Shown piece by piece: positions 55,146 to 63,924 of a stretch of DNA of 64,000 nucleotides; within the stretch, counting starts at the first letter, position 1; each line of letters starts with the position of its first letter. Source of the DNA: Bifidobacterium felsineum (lineage in GTDB: Bacteria; Actinomycetota; Actinomycetes; Actinomycetales; Bifidobacteriaceae); contig NZ_PEBJ01000004.1 in the NCBI RefSeq assembly GCF_002802915.1, positions 105,018-169,017 on the forward strand, in the 5' to 3' direction. The notes beneath the pieces are model-generated. The model was given only the letters and a program-made list of their open reading frames with translations. It searched no databases and was not told where the DNA came from. Position numbers and translations under genes: made by a program.

Positions 55146-55815
55146 CGAATGTGCTCCTATTCCAATCGAAACCTACAGCCTGGCACCATGAACGGGCGAT
55201 AATCATCGCGCCGCGCTCGTATGGGTGCACACGATCCTGGCTGGCCAGGCAGCCATGCAGTTGGGTCAGCCAGTGGTCCACGGCCGCTTGCGTATCCACG
55301 AAGATTGCGCTGTGCTTTTCGGCCACACGCTTCGAAGCCGCGGCGAATTCCTCGATTTTGGCGCGCATCTGGTCTTGCGGATTCGGCTCGAACATGAACG
55401 GACGCATGACGATGATGCCTTTGAGCTCCGGCAGGGCTTCCTTGGTGCGTTCGAGCAGCTCATCGTAGATGCGCTCGAAATCCTCCACGGTGTTGAGTCG
55501 CGCCTGCCAGAGCGGTCCGTCAAAGTATCGCCATGCATCATTGACGCCGACCATCACGGAAACATAGTCCGGCTTCAGATCGATGACATCCTGCTGCCAG
55601 CGTTCGGATAATGCCACGATATCGTCGCCGCTGATGCCGGAATTGATGGTGCACAATGCACGATCAGGGTAGACGGCGGTAAGCAGGTTATGCAGAGCGT
55701 TCACGTAGCCGGTGCCGTAACCCCAACCGCCCGGGATGGCGGTACGGTCGCGGCCGGCATCGGTGATGGAATCACCCATGAACACGATGCGGGAATGTTT
55801 CGGGAAAATCAGCAT
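55138..55815 (-). CDS. SGNH/GDSL esterase, probable oligosaccharide acetyl esterase
   Basis: 225 residues, ATG 55815. SGNH blocks: RIVFMGDSITDAGRD (Ser), INSGISGDDIV (Gly), VMVGVNDAWRYFDGP (Asn), and QDRVHPYERGAMIIA (Asp and His). The fold and length fit intracellular carbohydrate acetyl esterases related to rhamnogalacturonan/xylan acetylesterases. It has no signal peptide. Acetyl groups on xyloglucan galactose or glucose residues would block the neighbouring hydrolases, so removal inside the cell makes sense here. It follows the solute-binding protein gene after a hairpin (55912-55943). Confidence 0.82.
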   Translation of the reverse strand: MLIFPKHSRIVFMGDSITDAGRDRTAIPGGWGYGTGYVNALHNLLTAVYPDRALCTINSGISGDDIVALSERWQQDVIDLKPDYVSVMVGVNDAWRYFDGPLWQARLNTVEDFERIYDELLERTKEALPELKGIIVMRPFMFEPNPQDQMRAKIEEFAAASKRVAEKHSAIFVDTQAAVDHWLTQLHGCLASQDRVHPYERGAMIIARSWCQAVGFDWNRSTFDD

Positions 55816-55911
55816 GATGATCGCTTTCGGATATGAGATTGCGCGGTGGCCCGGAAGGAGCTGGGCCGCCGCGCAATGCGAGGAAAGGGCTGTTACCAGT
55901 GATAAGGATCA

Positions 55912-55943
55912 CTTCGGCAGTCTCTCAGCGGAGGCTGCCGAAG
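55912..55943 (-). terminator. Hairpin after the solute-binding protein gene
   Basis: Perfect 9-bp arms CTTCGGCAG (55912-55920) and CTGCCGAAG (55935-55943), beginning 7 bp after the stop. Weak T content, so partial read-through into the esterase and fucosidase genes is likely; such stems often raise binding-protein message over downstream genes. Confidence 0.6.
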
Positions 55944-55950
55944 AGGGGAA

Positions 55951-57708
55951 TCACTTGGATGCTTCGTACTGCTTGACGACTTCCTGGCGAGCCTTGATCC
56001 AGTCCTTGGCGTTCTGCTGATCAACCTTGAGCACGCTGTCGTAACCGAGATCCTTGACCTGCTGACGAGCGTCCTTGAGCACCTTGGTGAACTCGGAGTC
56101 GGACTTGGCCACGAGGGCGTTCCAGGAAGCGTTGACGACCTCAGTCTTGATGGAGCTGCGGGTTGCGGAGACGGTGGACTCTTCCTGCGGAGTGGTGTAG
56201 GAGGCACCCGGAGCCACAGCGAGCAGGTTGTTCTTCTGGAGGTAGTCGATGTCGCTGGTGGCGCCGCCCATGTGCTCGGACCAATCCTGGAACAGAGCGG
56301 AGGTGTCGGCCTCGGACTCCCACAGCTGCGGGTTGAAGGCAGCACCGGTCTTGGAGTCAATGTCGTTCTGCTGCACGGCCTTGAAGTTCAGCAGGGAGAA
56401 GCCGGTGTCGTAGGTGCCGCCGCCAAGCTTGTCGGAGATCTTGAGGTTGGCGTGGTCGCCGTTCATGGCCTGCTTGCCGAAGTCGGTGAGCTGAGGCTTG
56501 CCGTCCTCGCCTTCGGTCCAGCAGCCGAGTTCCTTCGGGCATGCGGCGCCACCGGCGTTGGAAGCGGCGGCGTACACGCCGTCGGAGGAGTACAGCCAAT
56601 CGATGAACTTGGCGATGCGTTCCTTGTACTTGGACTTGGAGCCGATGGCGATGATGGTGGTGCCGTCACCATCCGGGGTGAAACCGGTGGAGTAGACCTT
56701 CATGGTCTGCAGCGGGGCGAGCATGAAGCCCACGCCCTTGGCCTTGTTCTCATCGGAGTTCATACGCGGCTTGCCCAGCCAGCTGAAGATGGAGACGAGG
56801 GTCTTGCCGTTGGTCACCTTGTTCTGCATGGTGTCCCAATCCTGGGTGGTGGATTCAGGATCCACGAGACCCATCTGATCGGCCTTGTTGAGGAATTCGA
56901 GAGCCTGCTCGTAGACGCCGCCTTCCTTGGTGGCCGGCTGCACGTCCTTGCCGTCAGCGCTCACGAACACGGAGCCCTGGCCCTGGTAGCCAAGCCAGTT
57001 GACGATGGCGGAGGCGTTGTTCATCACATCGCCATCCCAATCCTTGAACAGGGAGAAGGCGTAGATGTCGTTCTGGCCGGTTTCCTTGCGGGCCAGATCC
57101 TGCATATCCTTCAGCACGTCGAGGAAGGAATCCAGGTCCTTGATTTCAGGGTAGCCGAGCTCCTTGTAGTACTCCCAGCGGATGTACGGAGCGGAAGTAG
57201 GCTCCATGCCTTCGCTCGGGCTGGACGGGTCGGAGGAGGAAACGCCCTGCGGAATACCCCACACGCCGTCCTTGCCGGCCTGCTTGGTCACGGAATCCAC
57301 AGCGTTCTGGTATTTCTTGACGTTGGTCATCTTGCTGTAGTACGGCGTCATGTCGGTCACCAGGTTGGCCTTGACCAGCTTCTCCAAACGGCCGTTGCCG
57401 GTGCCGGTGATAATCAGGTCGCCCAGGGAGCCGGAAGCTGCACGGGTATCGAACACGGTGTCACCGCCGGAGACGTTCGGAGCGATGATGTTGAGCTTCA
57501 GGTTGAACTTATCCTTGACGATCTTGGCGAACCAGCCCTTTTATTCGCCCTGCTGGTTGGCCAGGGAATCGAACACATCGATGGTGACCAGCGAGCCATC
57601 ATCCTTGGCGTCAGCTGCGGTGTCACCACCGCAAGCGGCCAACGAGAACGTCATCGCCGCGGCCAGGCCAACGGCCAGTACCGAGGTGAGCTTCTTCTTG
57701 AGTTCCAT
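55951..57708 (-). pseudogene. Lipoprotein sugar-binding protein interrupted by an in-frame ochre codon
   Basis: Start ATG 57708 with AAGGAGG. The lipoprotein signal is KKLTSVLAVGLAAAMTFSLA followed by the lipobox Cys (LAAC-GG). After VTIDVFDSLANQQGE the frame meets TAA at 57541-57543 (codon 56) and resumes at once as KGWFAKIVKDKFNLKLNIIA, open to the stop at 55951. The whole would be 585 residues, the size of LplA-type oligosaccharide-binding proteins. Conserved-looking text throughout the rest (WGIPQGVSSSDPSSP; TGFTPDGDGTTIIAIGSKSK) argues for a recent nonsense change or a sequence error. A product restarted at GTG 57456 would have no signal. Its permeases are the two genes just upstream. 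Confidence 0.85.
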
Positions 57709-57891
57709 AACGGAAACCTCCTTGTTTCTTTTTTCCTTGTGCTGTCTTGAAAAGTTTGATTGTGTAGTTGAGGACCTCAGTCCTGCAAGAACGGACCTCG
57801 CTCCGCTCGGACTCAATCCGACCTTCACCGGGACTATCGCCCCGGCTCAGGCTGAGGTCAGTCGGAAGCCCACCGGGCTTCCTTGATGACC

Positions 57892-58812
57892 TCAGCCCTT
57901 AACCGCGCCGAGCATCATGCCCTTGACGAAGAAGCGCTGGAAGAACGGGTAGACGAACATAATCGGCAGCACCACGATGACGGAGACGGTCATACGAATC
58001 GAGGTCGGGGTGGCTGCGGAGGCCAGGGCGGCAACGTTGGCGGCGTTCGCCTTAGCGGCGTTGGCCAAGGCGCTGGCCTGGTTGATGTACGTGTACAGCA
58101 GGTACTGCAGGGAGTAGAGCTTGTCGTCGGTCATGTAGATCAGGGTGTCCTGGAAGGAGTTCCACTGGCCGACTGCGGAGAAGATGGCGACCGTGGCCAA
58201 GATCGGCGTGCACATCGGCAGCACGATCTTGCCGAAGATCGTCAGGGTGCCGGCGCCATCCATCTCGGCGGCCTCCTGCAGGGAGTTCGGAATCGACTCG
58301 ATGTAGGTCTTCACCAGGATGATGTTGAACGGCTGCACCACTGCCGGCAGGATGTAGACCCAGAAGTTGTTGGTCAGACCGAGGTTCTTCATCGTGATGA
58401 ACATCGGAATCAGGCCGGCGTTGAAGTACATCGTGATAACCACGAAGCGGTACCAGAACGAACGGGCCCACATCTTCTTCTGTGTGAACATGAAGCCCAG
58501 GTAGGCGCTGGCGAGCACGGTCAGCACCGTACCGATCACGGTACGGGCCAGAGAGATCCATGCCGCGCGGCCGAGGCCGGAGAGCGCCAGCACATCCTTG
58601 TAGTTCTGCAGATGGAAGCCCTTGAACCACCAGGTCACCTCGCCCGCCGCAGACAGGTTGTTATCGGACAGCGAGTTGATGATCAAGTAGTAGAACGGGT
58701 AGGTGCAGATCAGTGCGAACACTGAAAGCAGCACGATGTTGAATACGTTGTAGACTTTCTCACCTGTGGTGCGACGCATCGCCGGCGAGACGCTTGACTT
58801 CTGCTTTGCCAT
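57892..58812 (-). CDS. ABC sugar permease, LplC/MalG type
   Basis: 306 residues, ATG 58812. Six hydrophobic segments, starting VFNIVLLSVFALICTYPFYY. The cytoplasmic EAA loop reads SIPNSLQEAAEMDGAGTLTI, then GKIVLPMCTPILATVAIF. The segment ending MFVYPFFQRFFVKGMMLGAV is typical of LplC/YtcP permeases that handle larger oligosaccharides together with about 550-residue binding proteins. It follows its partner permease by 41 bp and precedes the binding-protein gene by 183 bp. No ATPase gene is in the window; bifidobacterial sugar importers commonly share one encoded elsewhere. Confidence 0.9.
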   Translation of the reverse strand: MAKQKSSVSPAMRRTTGEKVYNVFNIVLLSVFALICTYPFYYLIINSLSDNNLSAAGEVTWWFKGFHLQNYKDVLALSGLGRAAWISLARTVIGTVLTVLASAYLGFMFTQKKMWARSFWYRFVVITMYFNAGLIPMFITMKNLGLTNNFWVYILPAVVQPFNIILVKTYIESIPNSLQEAAEMDGAGTLTIFGKIVLPMCTPILATVAIFSAVGQWNSFQDTLIYMTDDKLYSLQYLLYTYINQASALANAAKANAANVAALASAATPTSIRMTVSVIVVLPIMFVYPFFQRFFVKGMMLGAVKG

Positions 58813-58853
58813 GATTGTTCCTTAATAAATCTCGCGTGACTTTGCTTGGCCGA

Positions 58854-59894
58854 TCAGACGATGCCCTCGCCGCGGGTGCGCTTGGACAGCCAGTTGACGA
58901 TGAAGAGCAGGGCGACGGAGACCAGCGACTTCAGGATGGAGATCGCGGTACCCAGCGACAGGCTGGAGTTGCCGAGGCCGACGTTGTAGACGTACAGGTC
59001 GAGCACTTCGATCCACTTCTGGTTGAAGTTGTTCTGGAACACGTAGTACTGGTCCATGCCGTTGTTCAGGAAGTTGGAGATGGAGAGCATGAGCAGCACG
59101 AAGTAGGTCGGCAACAGCTGCGGAATGGTCACATGCCAGATCTGCTGGAAGCGGTTGGCGCCGTCCACCTGTGCGGCTTCATACAGTTCCTGATCGATGC
59201 CGGCAATGCCTGCGAGGTACATGATGGAGCCCCAGCCGAGGCCCTTCCACAAGTTCCACAGCAGCATCTTGAGCCAGATGTGATCGCCGGAATCAAGGAA
59301 CTTGATTGGCTCGGTGATCAGGTGCAGGTTCTGCAGCAGCTCGTTGATCATGCCGGAGGAGGAGAACATCGCGAAGGCGATGGAGTAGACCAGCACCCAG
59401 GAGATGAAGTTCGGCAGCGTGGTGAGCGTCTGAATCAGGTTCTTGAACCACTTCGCGCGAATCTCGTTCAGGGCGATGGCGAAGATCACCGGGAAGAACG
59501 AGGTCAGGATGTTCAGGCCGGACATCGCGAAGGTGTTCATCAACACCTGACCGATCTTGGCCAGCTGAGCCGGGTTCTGCACGAGCAGCTCAAACCACTG
59601 CAGACCCACGAACTCGCTTTCGGACAGCGGAATCGGCGGCTGGTAATCATAGAAGGCGTAAATCCAGCCGAACAGCGGCAGGTAGCTGAAGAGCACCACC
59701 ATAACCAACAGGGGTGCGACCAGCAGGAACAGCTTCAATCCGTGGCGCTTGTTGTAGTCGGCACCAGGAAGCATCTTCTTCGCCTTGTTGGCGGCACGAC
59801 GATCACGACGGCTACGCGCCGGCTTGGCGTCGGCAGCTGCGACGTTATCCGAGGCAAACCCGACTTCGCCGTCTGCGGTTGCAACGTTCTGCAT
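58854..59894 (-). CDS. ABC sugar permease, LplB/MalF type
   Basis: 346 residues, ATG 59894. A charged N-terminus of about 45 residues (AKPARSRRDRRAANKAKKML) precedes the first helix (LFLLVAPLLVMVVLFSYLP). The EAA loop is YLAGIAGIDQELYEAAQVDG, then ANRFQQIWHVTIPQLLPTYF. It is the first gene of the transporter unit, read from the divergent promoter region that contains the operator at 59970-59993. It forms the heteromeric membrane pore with the LplC-type permease encoded next. Confidence 0.9.
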   Translation of the reverse strand: MQNVATADGEVGFASDNVAAADAKPARSRRDRRAANKAKKMLPGADYNKRHGLKLFLLVAPLLVMVVLFSYLPLFGWIYAFYDYQPPIPLSESEFVGLQWFELLVQNPAQLAKIGQVLMNTFAMSGLNILTSFFPVIFAIALNEIRAKWFKNLIQTLTTLPNFISWVLVYSIAFAMFSSSGMINELLQNLHLITEPIKFLDSGDHIWLKMLLWNLWKGLGWGSIMYLAGIAGIDQELYEAAQVDGANRFQQIWHVTIPQLLPTYFVLLMLSISNFLNNGMDQYYVFQNNFNQKWIEVLDLYVYNVGLGNSSLSLGTAISILKSLVSVALLFIVNWLSKRTRGEGIV

Positions 59895-59969
59895 CTTGTC
59901 TCCTTTGAAGCAATGCAGTGAAGACCATCATGGGTGCGACCCGTTTCGCAACCCGTTGTCTTCTTTTCT

Positions 59970-59993
59970 CTTGTTTATAAGTTTATAAATAAG
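59970..59993. promoter_or_regulatory. Putative TetR operator upstream of the transporter unit
   Basis: CTTGTTTATAA, two bases, then TTATAAATAAG (10 of 11 positions paired). It lies 76 bp before the LplB-type permease start, in the divergent gap 59895-60159. Confidence 0.72.
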
Positions 59994-60092
59994 ATTTTTT
60001 CTGTCAACCGCACCTACGTCCCTTAAGGCCATTCAGCGCATTTGCAACACCGGAAAATCGTTGGAAAATCGCGGAATTCGACCAATAGAATT

Positions 60093-60116
60093 TTTATTTA
60101 TATACTTATAAATAAG
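60093..60116. promoter_or_regulatory. Putative TetR operator upstream of the YesL-like gene
   Basis: TTTATTTATAT, two bases, then TTATAAATAAG (9 of 11 paired), 44 bp before ATG 60160 on the plus strand. It is the second operator in the same divergent region. Confidence 0.68.
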
Positions 60117-60159
60117 CGTGTCGCAATCGGTGAAACATCACCTAGGAATAGGAGGAACG

Positions 60160-60807
60160 ATGAAGTTCAATACCAATGCGCCCTTCTGGCGGTTCATGGA
60201 TACTCTGGTGCATTTCACCGCATTGAATCTGTTGTATCTACTGACGATGATCCCCGTCATCACCATTGGCCCTGCTCGTGCGGCGCTGTACAGCACACTG
60301 TTTGCATACGACGAAAACGATGACATCAGCCTCACCCGCGAATACCTGCGCCGCTTCAAGCGGGAGTTCAAGCACGGGCTGATCTCCGGCATTATTATCA
60401 TGGTGCTTGCGGCGGCCATCATCTTCGGCCTTGCCTTCTGGGCTGCCTGGAACACCAACGCCTCCTATATTCCGTTGATTGTGCTCATTATGGCGGCAGT
60501 CATTGTGACGCTCACCGCCGAATATCTCTTCCCGATGCAGGCCCGTTTCGAAAATCCTTTGGGCACGCAGTGGAAGTTGGCGGCGATGTTCCCCTGGCGT
60601 GCGTTCCCCTGCACCTTAGCGCTGCTCGGCATTGATGTAGTGCTGCTCGCGGTGGCCTATTTCATCCCGTTCATTCGCGTACTTGTACTGATTTTCGGCG
60701 TGGCCTGGGGCGCTTACGCGAAGTCCTTGGTCTTCCTCTGGGGCTTCAAGCGGTATGGCGGTATGGGTCCGGTGGAGCGGCCTACTTATATCAACGCACA
60801 CGACTAG
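60160..60807 (+). CDS. DUF624 (YesL-like) membrane protein
   Basis: 215 residues from ATG 60160, behind AGGAGG. Pattern of the DUF624 family: NAPFWRFMDTLVHFTALNLL, then TMIPVITIGPARAALYSTLF, followed by RRFKREFKHGLISG and four more hydrophobic stretches. YesL-like proteins are regularly encoded beside LplB/LplC-type sugar importers; their role is unknown. It diverges from the transporter operon and has its own copy of the palindrome, so it is probably induced along with it. Confidence 0.85.
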   Translation: MKFNTNAPFWRFMDTLVHFTALNLLYLLTMIPVITIGPARAALYSTLFAYDENDDISLTREYLRRFKREFKHGLISGIIIMVLAAAIIFGLAFWAAWNTNASYIPLIVLIMAAVIVTLTAEYLFPMQARFENPLGTQWKLAAMFPWRAFPCTLALLGIDVVLLAVAYFIPFIRVLVLIFGVAWGAYAKSLVFLWGFKRYGGMGPVERPTYINAHD

Positions 60808-60843
60808 CCTTGCCGTTCGCGTGTGCGGCTACCATTGACTGAC

Positions 60844-62895
60844 ATGACGTCACCAGCCATATCCAAGCCTGCCGCCGTCGCGGAACCCATCGTATCCGCG
60901 ACGAACTCACGCTCCCATACGCAGCTCGCCCGCCTTGGCACCATCGCCCGGTGGACATTAGCGGTGTTGGCTTGCTTGTGGCTGTCTTTGTGCACCGCCG
61001 TCGGCCCGCTGTATTGGGATTTCGAGACCGGCACCATCGCGCACTGGAACTGGGCGAACACCGCAATTTTCATCGGCTCGTTCGTCATATATCTCGGCAT
61101 TATCGTCATTCTGGTGCGACTCGCGAAAATCGGACGCATACTGCCCGCCAAACTCAGCAAACGATGGAGCGCGGCCGATCAGCGGTTCTTCGCAAGCGCT
61201 GGCAGTGTCGAGAGCACAGCTGATAGTGCAACGGCCGCCAAGTCAGAAGCCGGCAATCCTAAGGGCAAAATCCGATTTCGCATCTCTCCGCACCTTATCG
61301 TCTCATCGGTAGCGCGGGCGCTGTTGTTCTGCAATCGCTGGATCGTGCGCGGCACGAACCGATTCTGGAAACTGCTGCTGGTGTTCTTCATCGGCTGGCT
61401 GTGGATTCCCACTACGCTGCTCGCCGCATTCGGCGCTGATGTCCGCTCGCAGATCCGCGAATTCAGCTGGGCCTGGAACCAGTGGACGGGATTGAAGCAG
61501 CCCTACATCGGATTCTTCTCGTTCGTGCCGATGGACATCTACCCCACCGCGCACTATATGTGGCCCTCCAATCCCACGTATCTGACCGACCAGCACAATA
61601 TCGTGCTGACATTGATCTATGGTGCGACAGCCTCATTCTCGCGCTATGTGACCGGTTCGAACGATGCCGGCATCGTGGTGCTCGCCGCCCTGCAGATGCT
61701 GTTCGCGGTGTTCTGCTGCGCCGCCACCGCCCATCGCTTCCTGAACCGACCGTGGATGAATGCAACCGCAGCCGCGGATTCGGCAACGCCTCAGCAGGCC
61801 GGCGGCTTGGCGCGATTCCTGATTCTCCTGTTCTTTATGGTGTGCCCGCTGGCCGTATTCTCCACGATTTCGCTGACCAAATCACCCCTGTTCGCGTTCG
61901 CGTTCGTCTGGTGGTTCGGCATCTGGTATGAGCTCACGCAAACATGGAAGCCCTCGGTCAAGCTGCCCCGCCACAGCTTCATCGCCTTTATCGTGTCTAC
62001 TTCAGTGATGCTGATTTCCGCCAAATACGCGTGGTACATCATCGCACTGCAAATCGTGCTGGCCATCATCGCCGACCGCCGCCGCTGGGCCACCTATGTC
62101 GCCGCGCTGCTCATCCCCACCGTGCTGATTCACGGCGGCATCGCCTATGCCATTTCTTCGAATATGATTATCGGCGGCGACCCGATCGAAAGCCGGGGCG
62201 TGCAGCTGCAGATGATCGCGCGCGTGGCGCAACGCAATCCTGATGGCATCTCAGACGAGGCCATGAAGAACCTCTCCCCTGTGTTCAATAAGGATCAAAT
62301 GGCCGACGCCTATTCCCAGCAGGATGCCGACCCGGTGAAATCCTCCGGCATTCAGGCCAAAAAGGTGAGCTATAAGTGGCGTACGGTGACTCCGGACGAC
62401 ATGGCGAACTTCAATAAGGCGTGGCTGGATATCGTCAAAGACAATCCTGTGATCGCATTCGACGCACTGATGGCCAAATGCTTCGGCTACTTCAATGTGA
62501 CCGATCAGCCGTATGTATCCATGGGCTACTACGTGTCCAGCGACTATGTGCAGAAGAACTCGGTGTGGATCAAATCGTATAACCATGATTGGCGCGAGCA
62601 TATCGCCGCTTTCGCCAAGTCCTGGGGCTTGATTCCGGTGCTGGGCTGGCCGACGCATGGTAATTTCTACGTGGTGTTGACGCTGCTGTTTGGTGCTGCT
62701 GAAGTGATTCGACGCCGTTGGCTCACCTTGATGACGCATATTCCGCTGCTGTTGTTGATGGGCGTAATGATTACCGCGCCGGCCAACAATTTCGAGCGGC
62801 ACATGTTGCCTGTGGCGTTCGTATTCGGCTTTGTCGTGCTCACCTACTGGCGTGAATCACGCGCTGAGTTGGCTAAGGCAACCGATCATCGGTAA
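60844..62895 (+). CDS. Polytopic membrane protein, DUF6020-like (possible GT-C fold)
   Basis: 683 residues from ATG 60844; no clear ribosome site, and a GTG at 60823 is possible. At least ten hydrophobic segments, with a long first cytoplasmic loop (about residues 95-155). Text such as FIGWLWIPTTLLAAFGADVR, ISLTKSPLFAFAFVWWFGIW, ISAKYAWYIIALQIVLAII and a large outer domain before the last helices (NPDGISDEAMKNLSPVFNKD) matches DUF6020-type proteins of bifidobacteria, thought to resemble GT-C glycosyltransferases. No catalytic Asp motif can be assigned. It may act in surface polysaccharide or protein glycosylation. It is 36 bp from the YesL-like gene but is probably unrelated to the sugar locus. 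Confidence 0.65.
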   Translation: MTSPAISKPAAVAEPIVSATNSRSHTQLARLGTIARWTLAVLACLWLSLCTAVGPLYWDFETGTIAHWNWANTAIFIGSFVIYLGIIVILVRLAKIGRILPAKLSKRWSAADQRFFASAGSVESTADSATAAKSEAGNPKGKIRFRISPHLIVSSVARALLFCNRWIVRGTNRFWKLLLVFFIGWLWIPTTLLAAFGADVRSQIREFSWAWNQWTGLKQPYIGFFSFVPMDIYPTAHYMWPSNPTYLTDQHNIVLTLIYGATASFSRYVTGSNDAGIVVLAALQMLFAVFCCAATAHRFLNRPWMNATAAADSATPQQAGGLARFLILLFFMVCPLAVFSTISLTKSPLFAFAFVWWFGIWYELTQTWKPSVKLPRHSFIAFIVSTSVMLISAKYAWYIIALQIVLAIIADRRRWATYVAALLIPTVLIHGGIAYAISSNMIIGGDPIESRGVQLQMIARVAQRNPDGISDEAMKNLSPVFNKDQMADAYSQQDADPVKSSGIQAKKVSYKWRTVTPDDMANFNKAWLDIVKDNPVIAFDALMAKCFGYFNVTDQPYVSMGYYVSSDYVQKNSVWIKSYNHDWREHIAAFAKSWGLIPVLGWPTHGNFYVVLTLLFGAAEVIRRRWLTLMTHIPLLLLMGVMITAPANNFERHMLPVAFVFGFVVLTYWRESRAELAKATDHR

Positions 62896-62912
62896 CCCCC
62901 AGCATCAAGGTT

Positions 62913-62918
62913 TACACT
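62913..62918 (+). promoter_or_regulatory. Candidate -10 box for a leaderless regulator mRNA
   Basis: TACACT ends 7 bp before the ATG at 62926, and no ribosome site is present between them. This is the spacing expected when transcription starts on or next to the start codon, a common arrangement in actinobacteria. Confidence 0.4.
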
Positions 62919-62925
62919 ATTGGGT

Positions 62926-63780
62926 ATGCCTTCAGACTTTCTTGATCTTCTCGCCGCCGATGCAGCCGATGCCAATGACGTTTCTGCTGTGGACCGGATC
63001 CGCAAGGTTCTTTTCGAATGTCTGTTTAACCAGCTTTCCGACCAGCGCATAACCTCATTGTTCACGTTGCTCGGCTTCGATGGCGAGTTCGATTGCTATG
63101 CCATCGCCGGTTACCCTGCGCGTTCTTCGGCACGAACGCGCAAGTCCATCGAAAAAATCGTTTCCGATTTTGCCGGAGATTGTTTGACGGCCGAGCATGC
63201 CATGGGTAATCCAGTCGTGCCGAATGCGGATGATAGCGGACGCGCGAATAAGTCCAATACCGTGGTCGTGGCCCTGATCCGCCCGGTTGGGGCCGCTACG
63301 CCTGAGGTGATTTGCAATACGATTGCGTCGGAGTTCGACGATACACGCCCGCTGTCATTAGGGCCGCAGCGCAGTGGCGCGGAAGGCGCGATGAAGTCGG
63401 TTCGTACCGCTCTCTACTGCCTGCAGGCTGCGCCCGCTCTGGCTGCCGCTGTTCCGCAACTGCCACGTCCACTCCGCAACGACGATGCCTTGCCTGAGCG
63501 TGCGATGATTGGCGATCCTGATGCGCGTGAAGAGCTTGTACACGTGGTGTATGGCAGCCTGGCAGCTGCGGGACCTGACGATCCGACATTGCTAACAGTA
63601 TCGACATTCCTGAAGTACGGAGGCTCACTGGAAACGGCCGCCAAGGAGCTCAATGTGCATCCGAATACGATTCGATACCGCTTGAAGCGTGCAGCCGAAT
63701 CGACAGGTTGGGATGCGACTGACCCGCGCGAGGCATTCGTGCTCTCCTGTGCGATTGCGTTGGGTCATATGGCCGCGTAG
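62926..63780 (+). CDS. PucR/CdaR-type transcriptional regulator
   Basis: 284 residues from ATG 62926. The C-terminal helix-turn-helix is of the PucR type: LLTVSTFLKYGGSLETAAKE, then LNVHPNTIRYRLKRAAESTG and REAFVLSCAIALGHM. The N-terminal 200 residues (FNQLSDQRITSLFTLLGFDG; VVVALIRPVGAATPEVICNT) look like a GGDEF-derived sensor-type domain found in this family. No target is visible nearby; the gene ends at a strong terminator in front of the rRNA operon. In actinobacteria some PucR-like proteins control fatty acid synthase genes, and that is one untested option here. Confidence 0.82.
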   Translation: MPSDFLDLLAADAADANDVSAVDRIRKVLFECLFNQLSDQRITSLFTLLGFDGEFDCYAIAGYPARSSARTRKSIEKIVSDFAGDCLTAEHAMGNPVVPNADDSGRANKSNTVVVALIRPVGAATPEVICNTIASEFDDTRPLSLGPQRSGAEGAMKSVRTALYCLQAAPALAAAVPQLPRPLRNDDALPERAMIGDPDAREELVHVVYGSLAAAGPDDPTLLTVSTFLKYGGSLETAAKELNVHPNTIRYRLKRAAESTGWDATDPREAFVLSCAIALGHMAA

Positions 63781-63792
63781 CAGTATTACTAA

Positions 63793-63842
63793 AATGCCGA
63801 GGCTCTCTATGGAATTTATACTCCATAGAGAGCCTCGGCATT
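63793..63842. terminator. Terminator after the PucR-type gene
   Basis: Perfect 21-bp arms 63793-63813 (AATGCCGAGGCTCTCTATGG core) and 63822-63842 around an 8-base loop, 12 bp after the stop. It can work in both directions. Confidence 0.85.
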
Positions 63843-63881
63843 AGTAGTGTCTCTCTTCATTCGACACTGCGTTCAAAGAAC

Positions 63882-63914
63882 AAAAAAGTCCGACATCGAT
63901 TGATGTCGGACTTT
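63882..63914 (-). terminator. Terminator of the rRNA operon
   Basis: Perfect 13-bp arms AAAGTCCGACATC (63885-63897) and GATGTCGGACTTT (63902-63914), followed on the minus strand by a six-T run, just after the 5S 3' end. Confidence 0.85.
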
Positions 63915-63924
63915 AAAAGTTAAA

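Noticed and set aside
57541..57543. Programmed read-through or selenocysteine-type recoding in the binding protein
   Set aside because: The codon is TAA, not TGA, with no recoding structure seen; a nonsense change or sequence error is simpler.
57760..57890. Second MITE between binding-protein and permease genes
   Set aside because: Repeated GACCTCAG words are present but there are no clear terminal inverted repeats or duplications, so I did not list it.
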